64,000 bases of DNA, from assembly GCA_965240325.2 (NCBI GenBank), contig OZ251228.1, positions 1,860,001-1,924,000 of the forward strand, given 5' to 3'. Source of the DNA: Rebecca billardiae RCC1528 (lineage: Eukaryota; Haptophyta). The translations under genes were made by a program, and so were the position numbers. Every line of letters starts with the position of its first letter. Position 1 is the stretch's first letter. Positions 29,756 to 39,777 of this stretch are shown here, piece by piece. The notes under the pieces are model-generated. The model worked only from the letters and a program-made list of their open reading frames with translations. It was not told the origin of the DNA and searched no databases.

Positions 29756-31357
29756 ATGTCGCGGCATCAGGGAGCACTGCTGCTCTCGCGTCCGTACCGC
29801 GTGCATGGCTGCGTGCGTCGTGTATGCCGGCGAGACTTCTGCACGCGAGACACCCCGCCGCCGCCGCCCGCTCCACCTGGCCTGACGTACCGCCCGTTCC
29901 AGCTCAGGGGCATTGACTTCATGGCGCGCGCAAGGCACTCGATCCTGGCCGACGAGATGGGCCTGGGCAAGACGGTGCAGGTGATTGGGCTCGTCAACCG
30001 GCTGGCTGACTCGGCGCCGCGCCCTCTCACCGTGCTCATCGTCTGCCCGAAGAGCCTCGTGCGCATGTGGGCCGATGAGCTCGAGCGCTGGCTCGTGAAG
30101 CCAATCCCGATCTCGCTCGGCGCGCCAAAGGAGGTGGTGCTCCCGAGCAGAGGCGAAGGCGGCGGTGTGCTGGTGTTGAACTACGACATCGTGTGGAAGC
30201 ACCGTGCCACGCTCGGCTCGGACACGCTCGACGTGCTCGTGTGCGACGAGGCGCACTTCCTCAAGAACCCGCGCGCGAAGCGCACCAAGGCGGTGCTGGG
30301 CGAGACCGACCCGTTCGGCGAGGGCGCGGAGCACTTGTGGGGCGTGCAATCCCGGGGCGTGCAATCCCGGCACTCCGTCTTCCTCACCGGCTCGCCCATC
30401 CTCAACCGGCCGATCGAGCTCTACCCTCTCGTGCGCTCGACCGACCCGGAGGGCGTGCACGTGCCTCACGCGCGCTCGCACAAGGAGTTTGGCATGTTCT
30501 ACTGTGCTGGCCAGCAGACGCGCTGGGGGATGATGTACAAAGGGGTGACGAACGCGCACATCCTGCGCAAGGGGCTGAGTGGGATCATGCTGCGTCGGCG
30601 TAAGGAGGACGTGCTCACGGAGCTACCCGCGAAGCAGTACCAGGTGCTCACGGTGACCGACGCTGCGGCGAAGCGCGCCGAGCGCTCGTGCCTCGCCACC
30701 GAGAGCACGCGCCCGCGCCTGCCGCCAGTGCCAAGCGCATCGAGCGCGCTGAGCGCCGAGGTGCTGCGCGAGTACTTGGGCGGCGTGTCGCGAGCGTACG
30801 GCGTCGAGGCGATCTTCCGGATGCGCAAGGCCGTGGCGTTGCACAAAGCGAAGCACGCCGTCGATCTGCTGCGCGAGGCCGAGCACAAGGTGGTCGCGTT
30901 CGCCCACCACCACGAGCTGATCGACGAGCTCATGCGCGCGCTGGAGAGTCATGGGATCCGCGCAGTCCGGCTGGACGGCCGCATGGGGCACGAGGAGAGG
31001 GCGGCGTCTGTGCGTCGCTTCCAGCAGGATCCCGAGGTCGGCGTCTTCATCGGCTCGATCAGGGCGGCCGGGCAGGGCATCACGCTCACGGCCGCGTCGC
31101 ACGTGCTCTTTGTCGAGTTTGACTGGTCGCCCGAGGTGATGCGGCAGGCGGAGGACCGGTGCCATCGGATCGGCCAGACCGAGTCGGTGCTCGTCCAGTA
31201 CCTCAGCATCGCGAGTACGGTCGACTCTGTATTCGCTCGTATGCTGGTCAAGAAGGAAGAACTCATCGAGCAAGTGCTGGGACCGAGGACGGTGGCGGGT
31301 GGGCGTGACAGACCTCTCGAGTCTCCTCCGTCGTCGGATTCATCGGAACATCGGTGA
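29756..31357 (+). CDS. SNF2-family helicase/translocase (SMARCAL1-like)
   Basis: A single-exon gene for 533 residues with all core SNF2 motifs: Q-like LTYRPFQLRGIDFM (~43-56), motif I DEMGLGKT (66-73), Ia LIVCPKSLVRMW (~94-105), II DEAH (164-167), III TGSP (211-214), and in the second RecA lobe VAFAHHHELID, LDGRMGHEERAASVRRF (~406-422), V GQGITLTAA (~439-447) and VI EDRCHRIGQ (466-474). It ends with the usual SIASTVDSVFARMLVKKEEL helix. The compact size and motif spelling resemble annealing helicases of the SMARCAL1/ZRANB3 type, but no RPA-binding or HARP domain is present. It probably moves on DNA to remodel forks or chromatin. A local duplication (GVQSRGVQSR) lies between motifs II and III. 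It looks intact. It lies inside the inverted-arm block, head-to-head with EsV-1-7 gene B. Confidence 0.9.
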   Translation: MSRHQGALLLSRPYRVHGCVRRVCRRDFCTRDTPPPPPAPPGLTYRPFQLRGIDFMARARHSILADEMGLGKTVQVIGLVNRLADSAPRPLTVLIVCPKSLVRMWADELERWLVKPIPISLGAPKEVVLPSRGEGGGVLVLNYDIVWKHRATLGSDTLDVLVCDEAHFLKNPRAKRTKAVLGETDPFGEGAEHLWGVQSRGVQSRHSVFLTGSPILNRPIELYPLVRSTDPEGVHVPHARSHKEFGMFYCAGQQTRWGMMYKGVTNAHILRKGLSGIMLRRRKEDVLTELPAKQYQVLTVTDAAAKRAERSCLATESTRPRLPPVPSASSALSAEVLREYLGGVSRAYGVEAIFRMRKAVALHKAKHAVDLLREAEHKVVAFAHHHELIDELMRALESHGIRAVRLDGRMGHEERAASVRRFQQDPEVGVFIGSIRAAGQGITLTAASHVLFVEFDWSPEVMRQAEDRCHRIGQTESVLVQYLSIASTVDSVFARMLVKKEELIEQVLGPRTVAGGRDRPLESPPSSDSSEHR

Positions 31358-31680
31358 TCGGATGATCGGTCCGACGATGATACCGTCGAATGAATATTCA
31401 CCGATCACCGGGGCCGATGAGTGAGTGATATGATACCATTAACACGTGTTAGCGTCTCTGACGTCGTCTGAAAGTCTGACAACAGACGCGGAGGCTCAGC
31501 AGAGATGATTATTCCAAGGCTGCCAGGGAGGACGGAGGAACAGCAATCGGCGCGCATCATCAGTGGAAATGCCGAAAATTAATGCGTGCGCCGCGGCGGC
31601 GGAGTTTCATTTCTGACATGCATTTCTCCACGGCCGGCATTTCTTTTGCGGCGTCGCCATCGCCTCGACTTCAGCCGGTT
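31358..31680. other. Intergenic spacer
   Basis: No coding or repeat feature recognised between the helicase stop and the CCACATTAA cluster. Confidence 0.5.
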
Positions 31681-33980
31681 ACCACATTAAGCCGAATCCC
31701 GCCACCACATTAAAGCCTTATTAATGTGGCAGCCGGTTGACCACTGCCACATTAAGGATCCCGCCACCACATCGCGGCGACGGCCGCCGTGCGTGGAGGA
31801 AAACGCGGCGGTGGGGCGGCGATCGAGGGGCGACACGCTATGCAGCGCGTGTTCGAAGCGTTAGCGAGCGTGCGTACCAGCCTGACCACACAGGGCAGCT
31901 CGCAGGACTCACAGGCCGCGCTGCACAACTCTGGGCGGCGCGGCGGCGCGGCGGCGCAGCGCACGCTGATCGCCCGCTGCCACAGCGGCCGCGCGCGGGG
32001 GCGTCGGTGCTGCGGCGAAGGCCGAGGATGTCGAGGAAGAGGTGGTGGTGGGAGGGAAGAGGTGGCGGTGGGGCGACGATCGACGGGTGACACGCGACGC
32101 AGCGCGGGAGCGCGGGTTCCAAGGTTCCGCGAGCGTGCGCGCCAGCCTGACCACCCCAGGTGATCCCAGGACTCACAACCCTGGGCGGCGCGGCTGCGGT
32201 GGTGGCGGGAGGCCTGGCGGCTACTCCCGAGGGACTGGTTGCACCCAGCTTTGGGGACTTGTCCGACTCCTGTGACGGCAGACGCTCAGACGGTAGAACG
32301 GTAGAGGTCACGCTGCATGAGGACGAGAGCGCTTGAGCGCATGCTCGGCCACTGCTTTGACATCCCAAAATCTCGACCGGGGTGGCTCCAGGCTGAGTCA
32401 TCCCGTGTGCGAGCATGCGGGGCAGTCGCACGGGTCGTCAATTGCGGGCCACTGATTGGCACCCGGTCCGATGAGCAGCGGAGCAACAGAGGCCAGCACA
32501 TGTCCAGCGAGGGCTACCTGACCGAAGGCCGCGAGCGCGCCGCAGTGCGCCGTGCGCCGTCCAAGGTCGACAATACAATGGCAAGGCCCCGGCGGACGGT
32601 GCTCGCGGATCGTGCGCGCCGCCGACGGACACGCAAGTGCGCAACCATCCGCGCCTGTCATACGCACGCGCAATGATGTCAAGGTGCCGAAGGCCGCGGA
32701 GCGCGCAAGTGCTCGTCGACGCCCGCACGTTTCTCTGCAGAGGAACAGTGACTTAGGAACAGCTCAGCCGATGGTATGCCGCTGCCGGCCGCCCATGTGG
32801 TGCTACGCGTGACGCAACCCATGTGGTGTAGCATCACCGTATTGTAGCAAGCCTCGCGCGCTACCGAAGACGACTTTGATATGCTGGTTACTACTGGGGA
32901 AGTCGGCGGCGAGCCCGCCGGAGCGGCCGTCGGTGCTCCCGCTGCAGACGCATGCGCTCGTGCGCTCGAGGTGGCGTTCGTCGTACAGCGAGGTGAACTG
33001 CGAATGCGTCGTCGGGCTCGCGCCCCCGGCGCGCGTGTAGCTCTCCATAGCGCCCAGCCAGGCGATAAGCGCGGTGGATGGCGCGGAGGTGTCGCTCCTG
33101 CGCTCCACTGTGCACACGAGCTGACGCAGCAGTCCCTGGAGCGCGTGAGCGAGCGCGTGCGCGCGGAGGTGGTCGAGGCGAGCGTCGAGCGCGTGGCGGT
33201 GCAGGTGCAGCCGCTGAACAAGCAACTACTCGCGGCGCACGCGGACGCGTGGCGCAAGGAGGAACCGCTCGAGCTGCTGAAGGGCACTCTGAGCGCGCTC
33301 AAGGCTGAGCTCGAGCGCAAGTTGCAGCTGAGCGCAGGCGTGCGCGTGCAGACGCGCGTGCGGGGCCATGCTGCGCAGACGCAGCGCTGCAGCCAACATG
33401 AAGCCTGCCTGGAACTGACCTCCATCACGCACTCTTGCGCGCGCCCTTCAACGCATCGACAAGGGCCTTGGCCACGGGTCTGACGGAGCACTCTCGCACG
33501 GTGGCCTGCTCAATGCCATGTATGCCAGCAGCGCGCTTCGCACGCTGGCCGTCAGCGGCGAGCCAGGCGAGATCATCTGCCGAGTGCTCGAGGTGTCCCT
33601 GCTTGAACTGCTTTCCCTTCGCGAGCAGCACGTACTTCACCGCGAGCACGGCGCGCACGCGCCGCCGCGCTACTTCTTGTCGGGCGCGGGCTCGCCAGCC
33701 TCACCGAGGAACTCGAAGTGCTTCCCGACGCCCGGCGCCACTGCCTCCACCGGCCAGTGCACTACTGCGTCGAGCAAAGGGCGACTGAACAGGCCAGCGC
33801 GGTTCAGGACGTTTGCGACCGAGCCGAAGACCATCGGCGCACGCTCCGTGCGTGGCGTGGTCGGCGGCCGTGCGCGCGTTGGCGCGGATCCTTAATGTGG
33901 CAGCCGGTCGCCTTAATGTGGCAGCCGGTCGCGGGGCCCTTAATGTGGCAGGTGGTCAAGGCTTTTAATGTGGCAACCGG
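31681..33980. mobile_element. Candidate 2.3-kb element with inverted clusters of CCACATTAA at its ends
   Basis: The left cluster (31681-31772) has ACCACATTAA, CCACCACATTAAAGCCTT, TTAATGTGGCAGCCGGTT and GCCACATTAAGGATCC. The right cluster (33886-33980) has the mirror images: GGATCCTTAATGTGGC, two TTAATGTGGCAGCCGGTC units, and AAGGCTTTTAATGTGGC. The inner 16-bp pair around GGATCC is a perfect inverted match. Inside, a 250-bp-offset imperfect duplication lies at about 31815-31960 and 32070-32205. No transposase is recognisable, so a non-autonomous or decayed element is the best reading. Confidence 0.5.
33425..33834 (-). pseudogene. Two short protein-like minus-strand frames, possible gene remnant
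   Basis: The ATG at 33834 opens a 54-residue frame (MVFGSVANVLNRAGLFSRPL, then KHFEFLGEAGEPAPDKK, stop at 33670). The next minus frame directly downstream, 33667-33425, reads VLAVKYVLLAKGKQFKQGHL and AKALVDALKGARKSA to a stop, but without an ATG. Both look more protein-like than the overlapping plus-strand frames. They may be exons or pieces of a gene carried by the surrounding element. Family unknown. Confidence 0.25.
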
Positions 33981-34103
33981 ATGAAGCCCATCGCCTCGCC
34001 CGCTCGCCGTCGTCGCTGCTAGCTCAGCAATAAGCCAAGCAGGCCGCCCCGCTGTGGTGGCACGCGGTCCGTAGTCATCAAAGCTCCGGCGACGAGCGCG
34101 CCA

Positions 34104-35468
34104 ATGACGACGCGCCCGCCAGCGGCCGCGCGGCTTGCGCTGGTCGCGGCGGTGTTCGCCGCGGCGCTGGTCGAGGCGAGTGGCGCACACTCGCCGCGCG
34201 TACTCGCAGGCTCCCCTCTGGCCTCGCGCCCGCCGCCGCTCTCGCGCGCGCGCGTCGCGGCGCGCCGGCGGAGTGCTGTCGCGCCCGCGCCGCGCGCAGT
34301 CCTCTCGGCGCCGGTGATCGCCGCGGGCGTGGGCGGCTCGCTCGCGGGCGGGCTGCACGCGCTCACGGGTCCCGACCACGTCGCGTGCGTCCTGCCCATC
34401 TGCGTCGGCCGCCGCTGGTGGTCCGCCGTGTATACCGGTGCGTACTGGGGCCTCGGCCACGGCATCGGCGCGACCGCGGTCGGCGCTCTCGGATACTTTG
34501 TCAAGGGCTACCTGAACCTCGACGCGCTCGCCACGTGGGGCGAGGTGGCGGTGGGCGTGAGCATCCTCGTCATCGGCGTGCTCGGGCTGCGCGAGGCCGC
34601 CGAGTGGAGAGAGCACGCGACCGCCGAGGTGGAGGAGGCGCTGGAGGAGGCCGGAGTGACGACGCCCGTGCCCGCGGCGGAGGGCGGCGCGGACGGCGGC
34701 GAGGTGCGCGCGCCGTCGGCGGCGGCGATCGCCGCCGCGGGCGGGGCCGCGTTCGCTAGCCCCTCGCTCACCTCCTCCCTCCTCACCGGCATCCTGCACG
34801 GCTGCTCTGGCTCGGGCCACCTCCTCGGCGTGCTGCCTGCGCTGGCCATGCCCTCCGGCTCGTGCGCCGCCGCCTACCTCGGCATGTTTGGCGTCGGTGC
34901 GAGCGCGCGCGCGGGGGCGCGCGGCGGGTGTGAGCGCGGGGCGCGGGGCGAGGCGCGGCGCGAGGCGCGCGCCCCTCACGCGCCCTCGCGCACCGCGCCC
35001 TCCCGCTCTCGCCCGCCCGGCCGCAGGCACGATGCTCGCCATGTCGCTCTTCACCGCTGCGGTCGGCGAGATCTCAGTGCGGATGGGCGAGTCCCTGGAC
35101 CGGCCGGACATCCCCGCCAAGTGCGCGCGCGTCCGGGGGCGTGGGGCGCGGGAGGAGGAGGGGGCGAGGAGAGCGTGTTGGGCGGCGCGAGCCGGCCGGA
35201 GAGGCGCGCCGCGGCCCGTGCGCAGCCGTCCGGCCGTGTGCGCTGTGCACGTGCGTGCGTGCTCACTATGCCAACTGCGCGCGCCCCGGTGCGCCGCGGC
35301 GCCGTGCACAGGCTGACGGTGATCTCGTCAGCTTTCGCGTGCGCGCTCGGGCTGGTGTGGACGATCCGTGCGCTCAGCGTCGGCCCGTGCCGCCGCGCGA
35401 TCGGCGCGGGAGCTGTCGCCCTCGGCCAATCTCTGCGCCGAGCGCTGGGCATGCGCGCGCTGGCGTGA
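34104..35468 (+). CDS. UreH/nickel-transport-like membrane protein of the plastid, three exons
   Basis: Exons 34104-34896, 35027-35120 and 35312-35468 give 347 residues. The introns (130 and 191 bp, GT-AG) are supported because the protein signal stops at each donor and resumes in another frame after each acceptor. Residues 1-28 are a signal peptide; the basic Ser/Arg/Pro stretch at ~30-66 then resembles a plastid transit peptide. The core has SLAGGLHALTGPDHVACVLP with H85 and D91-H92, GLGHGIGATAVG, a second half LTGILHGCSGSGHLLGVLPA, and a final helix VISSAFACALGLVWTIRALS. The order matches the plant 'high-affinity nickel-transport family' of plastid envelope proteins. The transported ion is not established. 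It lies inside the inverted-arm block and looks intact. Confidence 0.8.
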   Translation: MTTRPPAAARLALVAAVFAAALVEASGAHSPRVLAGSPLASRPPPLSRARVAARRRSAVAPAPRAVLSAPVIAAGVGGSLAGGLHALTGPDHVACVLPICVGRRWWSAVYTGAYWGLGHGIGATAVGALGYFVKGYLNLDALATWGEVAVGVSILVIGVLGLREAAEWREHATAEVEEALEEAGVTTPVPAAEGGADGGEVRAPSAAAIAAAGGAAFASPSLTSSLLTGILHGCSGSGHLLGVLPALAMPSGSCAAAYLGMFGVGASARAGARGGCERGARGEARREARAPHAPSRTAPSRSRPPGRRHDARHVALHRCGRRDLSADGRVPGPAGHPRQVRARPGAWGAGGGGGEESVLGGASRPERRAAARAQPSGRVRCARACVLTMPTARAPVRRGAVHRLTVISSAFACALGLVWTIRALSVGPCRRAIGAGAVALGQSLRRALGMRALA

Positions 35469-36428
35469 GACGGCGGCCGTGCGCAGACGCAGGCGGCAGC
35501 GCGCGGCATGTCGGCGGACAGCGCGAGAGACCAGGCGTGTATGACCCCTCCGCGCTGCAGGCACGACGGTAGGCAAGCGTTTTGCATGCGGCCCATGGCC
35601 GTGGCCCGCCATCGGCAAGCTGCGGATGGCATCGGAGTTAGGACGAGATGCTGCGGCACGGTCATTCTATTCGTCGTCGCCTGTCACGCCTCACGGTGCA
35701 TCATGACGAGATTCATGAGTGTCGGAGTGACAGTGCATGACATTATCGGCAGCAGATCTCGGCAGCAGATCTATATATCTATCTATATATCTATATATCT
35801 ATATATAGATATATATAGATGATATATGGGGGGGTATTGGCAGCGCGCACGACAATAACTGCTGATTGTCTAAGAGGACGGTGGGAGCGCAATGCGCCGT
35901 ACCAACACCTGCCTGCCATTCAGCCTGAGCCAGGCGGCCGAGCTCAAGTCCGGCTGCCCGATCTTGGCCACCCTCTTCTCGTGCCACGAGGGCTTTCGAG
36001 CCTGCTCTGTGCGCACGCACGACGGCCTAGAACGACTTACTCGCTGCGCTGCTCCTGGAGTCCTGGGCCTTAGGCTAATAGGCGAGGTTGGCATGGCGAT
36101 TGGCGGTCAGGACGGCCAATCGGTGAACTGGGTTTTTCATCAGGCGCCGAGCCAACCGACGCTGCTGCGTGCCTCTCGCTCACTCGCAGCGAACGCCCTT
36201 CGGAAGCGCCCACTGTCCTGATGGCTGCAGCTGTTTCCGGCGGCCCGCAGCTCCGAGGCGCCCTGTGCACGATGTCGATGGTCATGGTCCTTCGTGCCTC
36301 GCTCTCGTGCGGCTTGGCGGCTCTCGGGCTGCGTCTTCCAAGCTGCTCGCCGCGTGGCTCCGCCCTGTCCGGCGTGTGCCTCGCCTCCTCGCTGCATCTG
36401 GATGGCGCAGGCGCTTCGAGGACGGCTA

Positions 36429-36466
<38 letters not shown>

Positions 36467-36497
36467 TACATATACATATATATATATATATATATAT
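35469..36497. other. Intergenic 1 kb with two microsatellite clusters
   Basis: 35768-35822 is a (TA/TATC)n tract that is nearly self-complementary, followed by a GATATATGGGGGGG stretch. 36429-36497 is (CA)n running into (TA)n. A 109-codon plus frame at 35892-36221 reads moderately protein-like but has no recognisable domain and is not called. Confidence 0.5.
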
Positions 36498-36554
36498 ATG
36501 ACCGCGTTCCGCGGTCTTTTTCCGTAGAACGAACGTAGTTCGGGGCCCGCGGTG
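36498..36554 (-). repeat. Motif M2, copy 3, inverted
   Basis: GACCGCGTTCCGCGGTC hairpin core followed by GTTCGGGGCCCGCGGTG; it directly abuts the (CA)n(TA)n tract. Confidence 0.65.
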
Positions 36555-36639
36555 CACCCTCCGTCGGCTGCTGTCTCAGTCTGACATGTGTAACAGTTCG
36601 CCTGAGCTGCCACCGCCAACTCAGTCACTGCCGCCCACC

Positions 36640-38243
36640 GGGCCGGCGGGCCGAGGACTGTCGCCGCGGGCCGCCGCGGGGACTAGCGGCCGGCGCGCGC
36701 GCGCAGGCAGGGCGAGAGGCGCTGGCGCGGCGCGAGCCGGCGCGTGCGCGCGAGCGGGCGCACCTGCTTGAGGTACTCGCCCTGCGCCATGCGCTCGACG
36801 ACGGGCCGCTGGTCGCTCGTGCCGGCAGAGCGAGAGCGCGCGCCACTGCTGGCCCCGGCCTGCCGGCTGCGCAGCCTCGCACCGAGACCGACCGAGCGGA
36901 GCTCGGGGCTGTGGAACGAGGCGAGCGGCGCGTCGCGCCTGCCGCCGCGCGTGCGCGCCTGCTCCACCGCGCCGCCGTGCTCGCCCGCCGCCTCCTCCGC
37001 CGCGTCGGCCTCGAAGACGGCGGCTGCCAGCGGCAGGCTGAGCTGCGCGCGGCTCACTCACACTGTCTGTGAGTCCTCACGCTGCTGCCGGACCTCCGCG
37101 CCGCCGTCGACCGAGTTGAGGAGGAGCTCGCGCTCGGCGTCGAGGCGCGAGCTCGCGTGCTCGAGCTCGCCCTTCAGCCGCGCGAGCTCCGGGCGCATCC
37201 GGCTCATCAGCTCTGCCGCGCCGCTCGCTCGGCGGCGGCGGGCGGCGCGCTCTGCTCCGGTCGGCGAGCGACGAGCTCGCGTGCTCCGGACTCGGCTCGC
37301 CCTTGCGCGCTGCTCCTCGAGTGACGAACGCGCCCGCGGGCAGGTTGTTGCCCGTCGCCCCCGCCGCGATCTCGCCGCCCCCGCCGCGATCTCGTCGCCC
37401 GCCGCCTCCTCCGCCGCGTCGGCCTCGAAGACGGCGGCTGCCAGCGGCAGGCTGAGCTGCGCGCGGCTCACTCACTCACACTGTCTGTGAGTCCTCACGC
37501 TGCTGCCGGACCTCCGCGCCGCCGTCGACCGAGTTGAGGAGGAGCTCGGGCTCGGCGTCGAGGCGCGAGCTCGCGTGCTCGAGCTCGCCCTTCAGCCGCG
37601 CGAGCTCCGGGCGCATCCGGCTCATCAGCTCTGCCGCGCCGCTCGCTCGGCGGCGGCGGGCGGCGCGCTCTGCTCCGGTCGGCGAGCGACGAGCTCGCGT
37701 GCTCCGGACTCGGCTCGCCCTTGCGCGCTGCTCCTCGAGTGACGAACGCGCCCGCGGGCAGGTTGTTGCCCGTCGCCCCCGCCGCGATCTCGCCGCCCCC
37801 GCCGCGATCTCGTCGCCCGCCGCCTCCTCCGCCGCGTCGGCCTCGAAGACGGCGGCTGCCAGCGGCAGGCTGAGCTGCGCGCGGCTCACTCACACTGTCT
37901 GTGAGTCCTCACGCTGCTGCCGGACCTCCGCGCCGCCGTCGACCGAGTTGAGGAGGAGCTCGCGCTCGGCGTCGAGGCGCGAGCTCGCGTGCTCGAGCTC
38001 GCCCTTCAGCCGCGCGATAAGCTCCGGGCGCATCCGGCTCATCAGCTCTGCCGCGCCGCTCGCTCGGCGGCGGCGGGCGGCGCGCTCTGCTCCGGTCGGC
38101 GAGCGACGAGCTCGCGTGCTCCGGACTCGGCTCGCCCTTGCGCGCTGCTCCTCGAGTGACGAACGCGCCCGCGGGCAGGTTGTTGCCCGTCGCCCCCGCC
38201 GCGATCTCGCCGCCCCCGCCGCGATCTCGTCGCGCATGTGTCC
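36640..38243 (-). pseudogene. Tandemly repeated coiled-coil exon fragments (period 414-418 bp)
   Basis: Three near-identical units are offset by 418 and 414 bp (landmark GCTGCTGCCGGACCTCC at 37081, 37499 and 37913). Each encodes on the minus strand a helical, Glu/Arg-rich piece (PELARLKGELEHASSRLDAE, then LLLNSVDGGAEVRQQRED), followed after a short break by LSLPLAAAVFEADAAEEAAG. Downstream, 36640-36980 continues uniquely with a basic stretch containing VVERMAQGEYLKQVRPL. Stops between the pieces and the absence of a head or tail suggest amplified exons of a broken coiled-coil gene; a spliced gene with tiny introns cannot be excluded. Unit 3 has a 3-bp insertion that keeps frame. Confidence 0.45.
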
Positions 38244-38360
38244 GTGGCGCGCGCCTGCGAGGTGACAGGCGGGCCGCGAGCTCAGCCTCGGGGAGAGCGG
38301 AGCGAGAAGGCGAGACGCGCGGCCTGCGAGGCGACAGGCGCGCTCGGGGCAAAGGAATCT

Positions 38361-38479
38361 CGGGGAGAGCATTTTACTATTCACAGTTGGAGGTGATCAA
38401 GTTTCCCGATCGAGGCGACAGGCGCGCTCGGGGAGAGCATTTTACTATTCACAGTTGGAGGTGATCAAGTTTCCCGATC
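38361..38479 (+). repeat. Short tandem repeat, two ~51-bp copies 68 bp apart
   Basis: CGGGGAGAGCATTTTACTAT...TTTCCCGATC occurs at 38361-38411 and again at 38429-38479, separated by GAGGCGACAGGCGCGCT, which also precedes the first copy in altered form. Non-coding. Confidence 0.9.
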
Positions 38480-38529
38480 CCTTGCCTTGCCGTTTTTATC
38501 GGTTGGCGGTTGGCGGCAATCTCATACTT

Positions 38530-38796
38530 AAAATCGCGCTCGTAACGAACCGTTACACTAATGTCACGTCCAGCTGACGTCCAGATCGCACTTTACTTAA
38601 GGGAATCAGCTGGGCGCGCTTTTTTTCGGCCTAATAGACCTCTCTATGCGATCTCAAAAACTCGAAACTCGGTCTCCGCCAGCCCTAAAAATCGCCCCCC
38701 GTCCCTTTTTTCTTGATCAAAGATCTTTTTGAAACGTGGTTCGGGCCCGCTGGTGCGGGCTCCACGCTGCGCGCTCCGCCCTGCACCGCGGGCCAT
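38530..38796 (-). repeat. Dispersed repeat R1, copy d, inverted
   Basis: Reverse complement of copy b over its whole length, from CGTAACGAACCGTTAC to the closing CCTGCACCGCGGGCCAT. Confidence 0.85.
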
Positions 38797-38850
38797 GATC
38801 GGCTACGCCGATCTTCGGGTAGTGAACAACGAAGTTGAGGGCGCACGGCC

Positions 38851-39777
38851 CTAGTGGCTAGTCACCATCACGCAGCTAGTGAGCTTGTGAATGTGAGACT
38901 GAGTAGCAGCCGCGGCTTGTGACGACACGGTCGGACGGTCGGACGGTGCCGGTGCGGCGGGGGCATCGGCGGCGCGACGGCGTCGGCGGTGGCGCGCTCG
39001 TACAGCGTCTGCAGCACGTGCGCAGCGTGACTGCGTGTGCAGCAGCGCGCCGCTCAGCTCCCGCCGCTCCACGCCGCCGCAGCGGCGCGCGCGGCGCGCG
39101 CCCGCCTCGGCCGCGGCCGCGCCTGCCACCATCCGTCGCGCCGCCGCCAGCTGCTGCGCCGTCGGTGACGGCGGCGGGTCGAGTGCAGAGAGGAGGTGGA
39201 TGAGCCAGTGCAGCCCGGACTGCGTGACGTCCACGTCCACCACCGCGTCCTCCTTCGCCACCGCCATCTCCTCCGCCCGCCCCGCCCCCCAGCGGCGGTC
39301 CCACCACTTCCCACCACACTAACTAAGACCGCGGCCCGGCGCACGCCGCGGGTGCCCGGCGAGCGCTCGGATGACGAACCGGCTGGGCGGCAGCGTGGGC
39401 GGCGAGGTGACGCGCTCTCCGCCGCTGACGGAGGAGTTGACGGAGGTCGTGCGCGCGAGGTCGGCGGCGGTGTGCGCGGCGGCGCTGGGCGAATCGTGCG
39501 CCAGCCTCTCGGGCAGCACAGTATGCTCCGCCGCGCGCCCGCCGCCGCCCAGGCTCCCGCGCTCGGCCGCGCGCCGCGCCGCCGCGCTGTCCGGATGGCG
39601 CACCTCTCTCGACTGCGCCACCACCATCGCCCTCGCTCCCTGCAGTCGCCGCCCCCGCCGCCTGCCGTGACGCGCCCGCCGCGAGCCGTTGGCGGCACTC
39701 GCGGGCGGCGGCGTCGGCTGAGAGCCGGCGGCGGTGACGCGCGGGCGGCCGCCGCTGGCGAGGGTGAGGACGGACAT
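38851..39777 (-). pseudogene. Possible two-exon gene fragment of unknown family
   Basis: The minus-strand ATG at 39777 opens MSVLTLASGGRPRVTAAGSQ and runs through LARTTSVNSSVSGGERVTSP to LPPSRFVIRALAGHPRRAPG. The protein signal then resumes in another frame from 39267 with MAVAKEDAVVDVDVTQSGLH and IHLLSALDPPPSPTAQQLAA. A GT...AG pair can be drawn between them (about 39330 to 39270), but the donor GTCTTA is poor. The second piece loses protein character after about 39120. It may be a real but partial gene, or exon debris like the neighbouring coiled-coil repeats. Confidence 0.3.

Noticed and set aside
28420-29916. 498-codon plus-strand open frame opposite EsV-1-7 gene B (similar at 41593-42885 and 62272-63924)
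   Set aside because: The tandem GC-rich repeat happens to lack stops in the opposite frame, so long antisense frames arise at every EsV-1-7 locus. They show no Cys/His pattern and their length simply follows the repeat number.
34897-35311. Uninterrupted 454-codon reading of the nickel-transport-like gene
   Set aside because: The frame stays open through both introns by chance, but those parts are Arg/Ala/Gly-rich nonsense with clear GT-AG borders; splicing restores the expected final helices.
35892-36221. 109-codon plus-strand frame
   Set aside because: Moderately protein-like, but short, without recognisable domain, splice partners or neighbours that support it.
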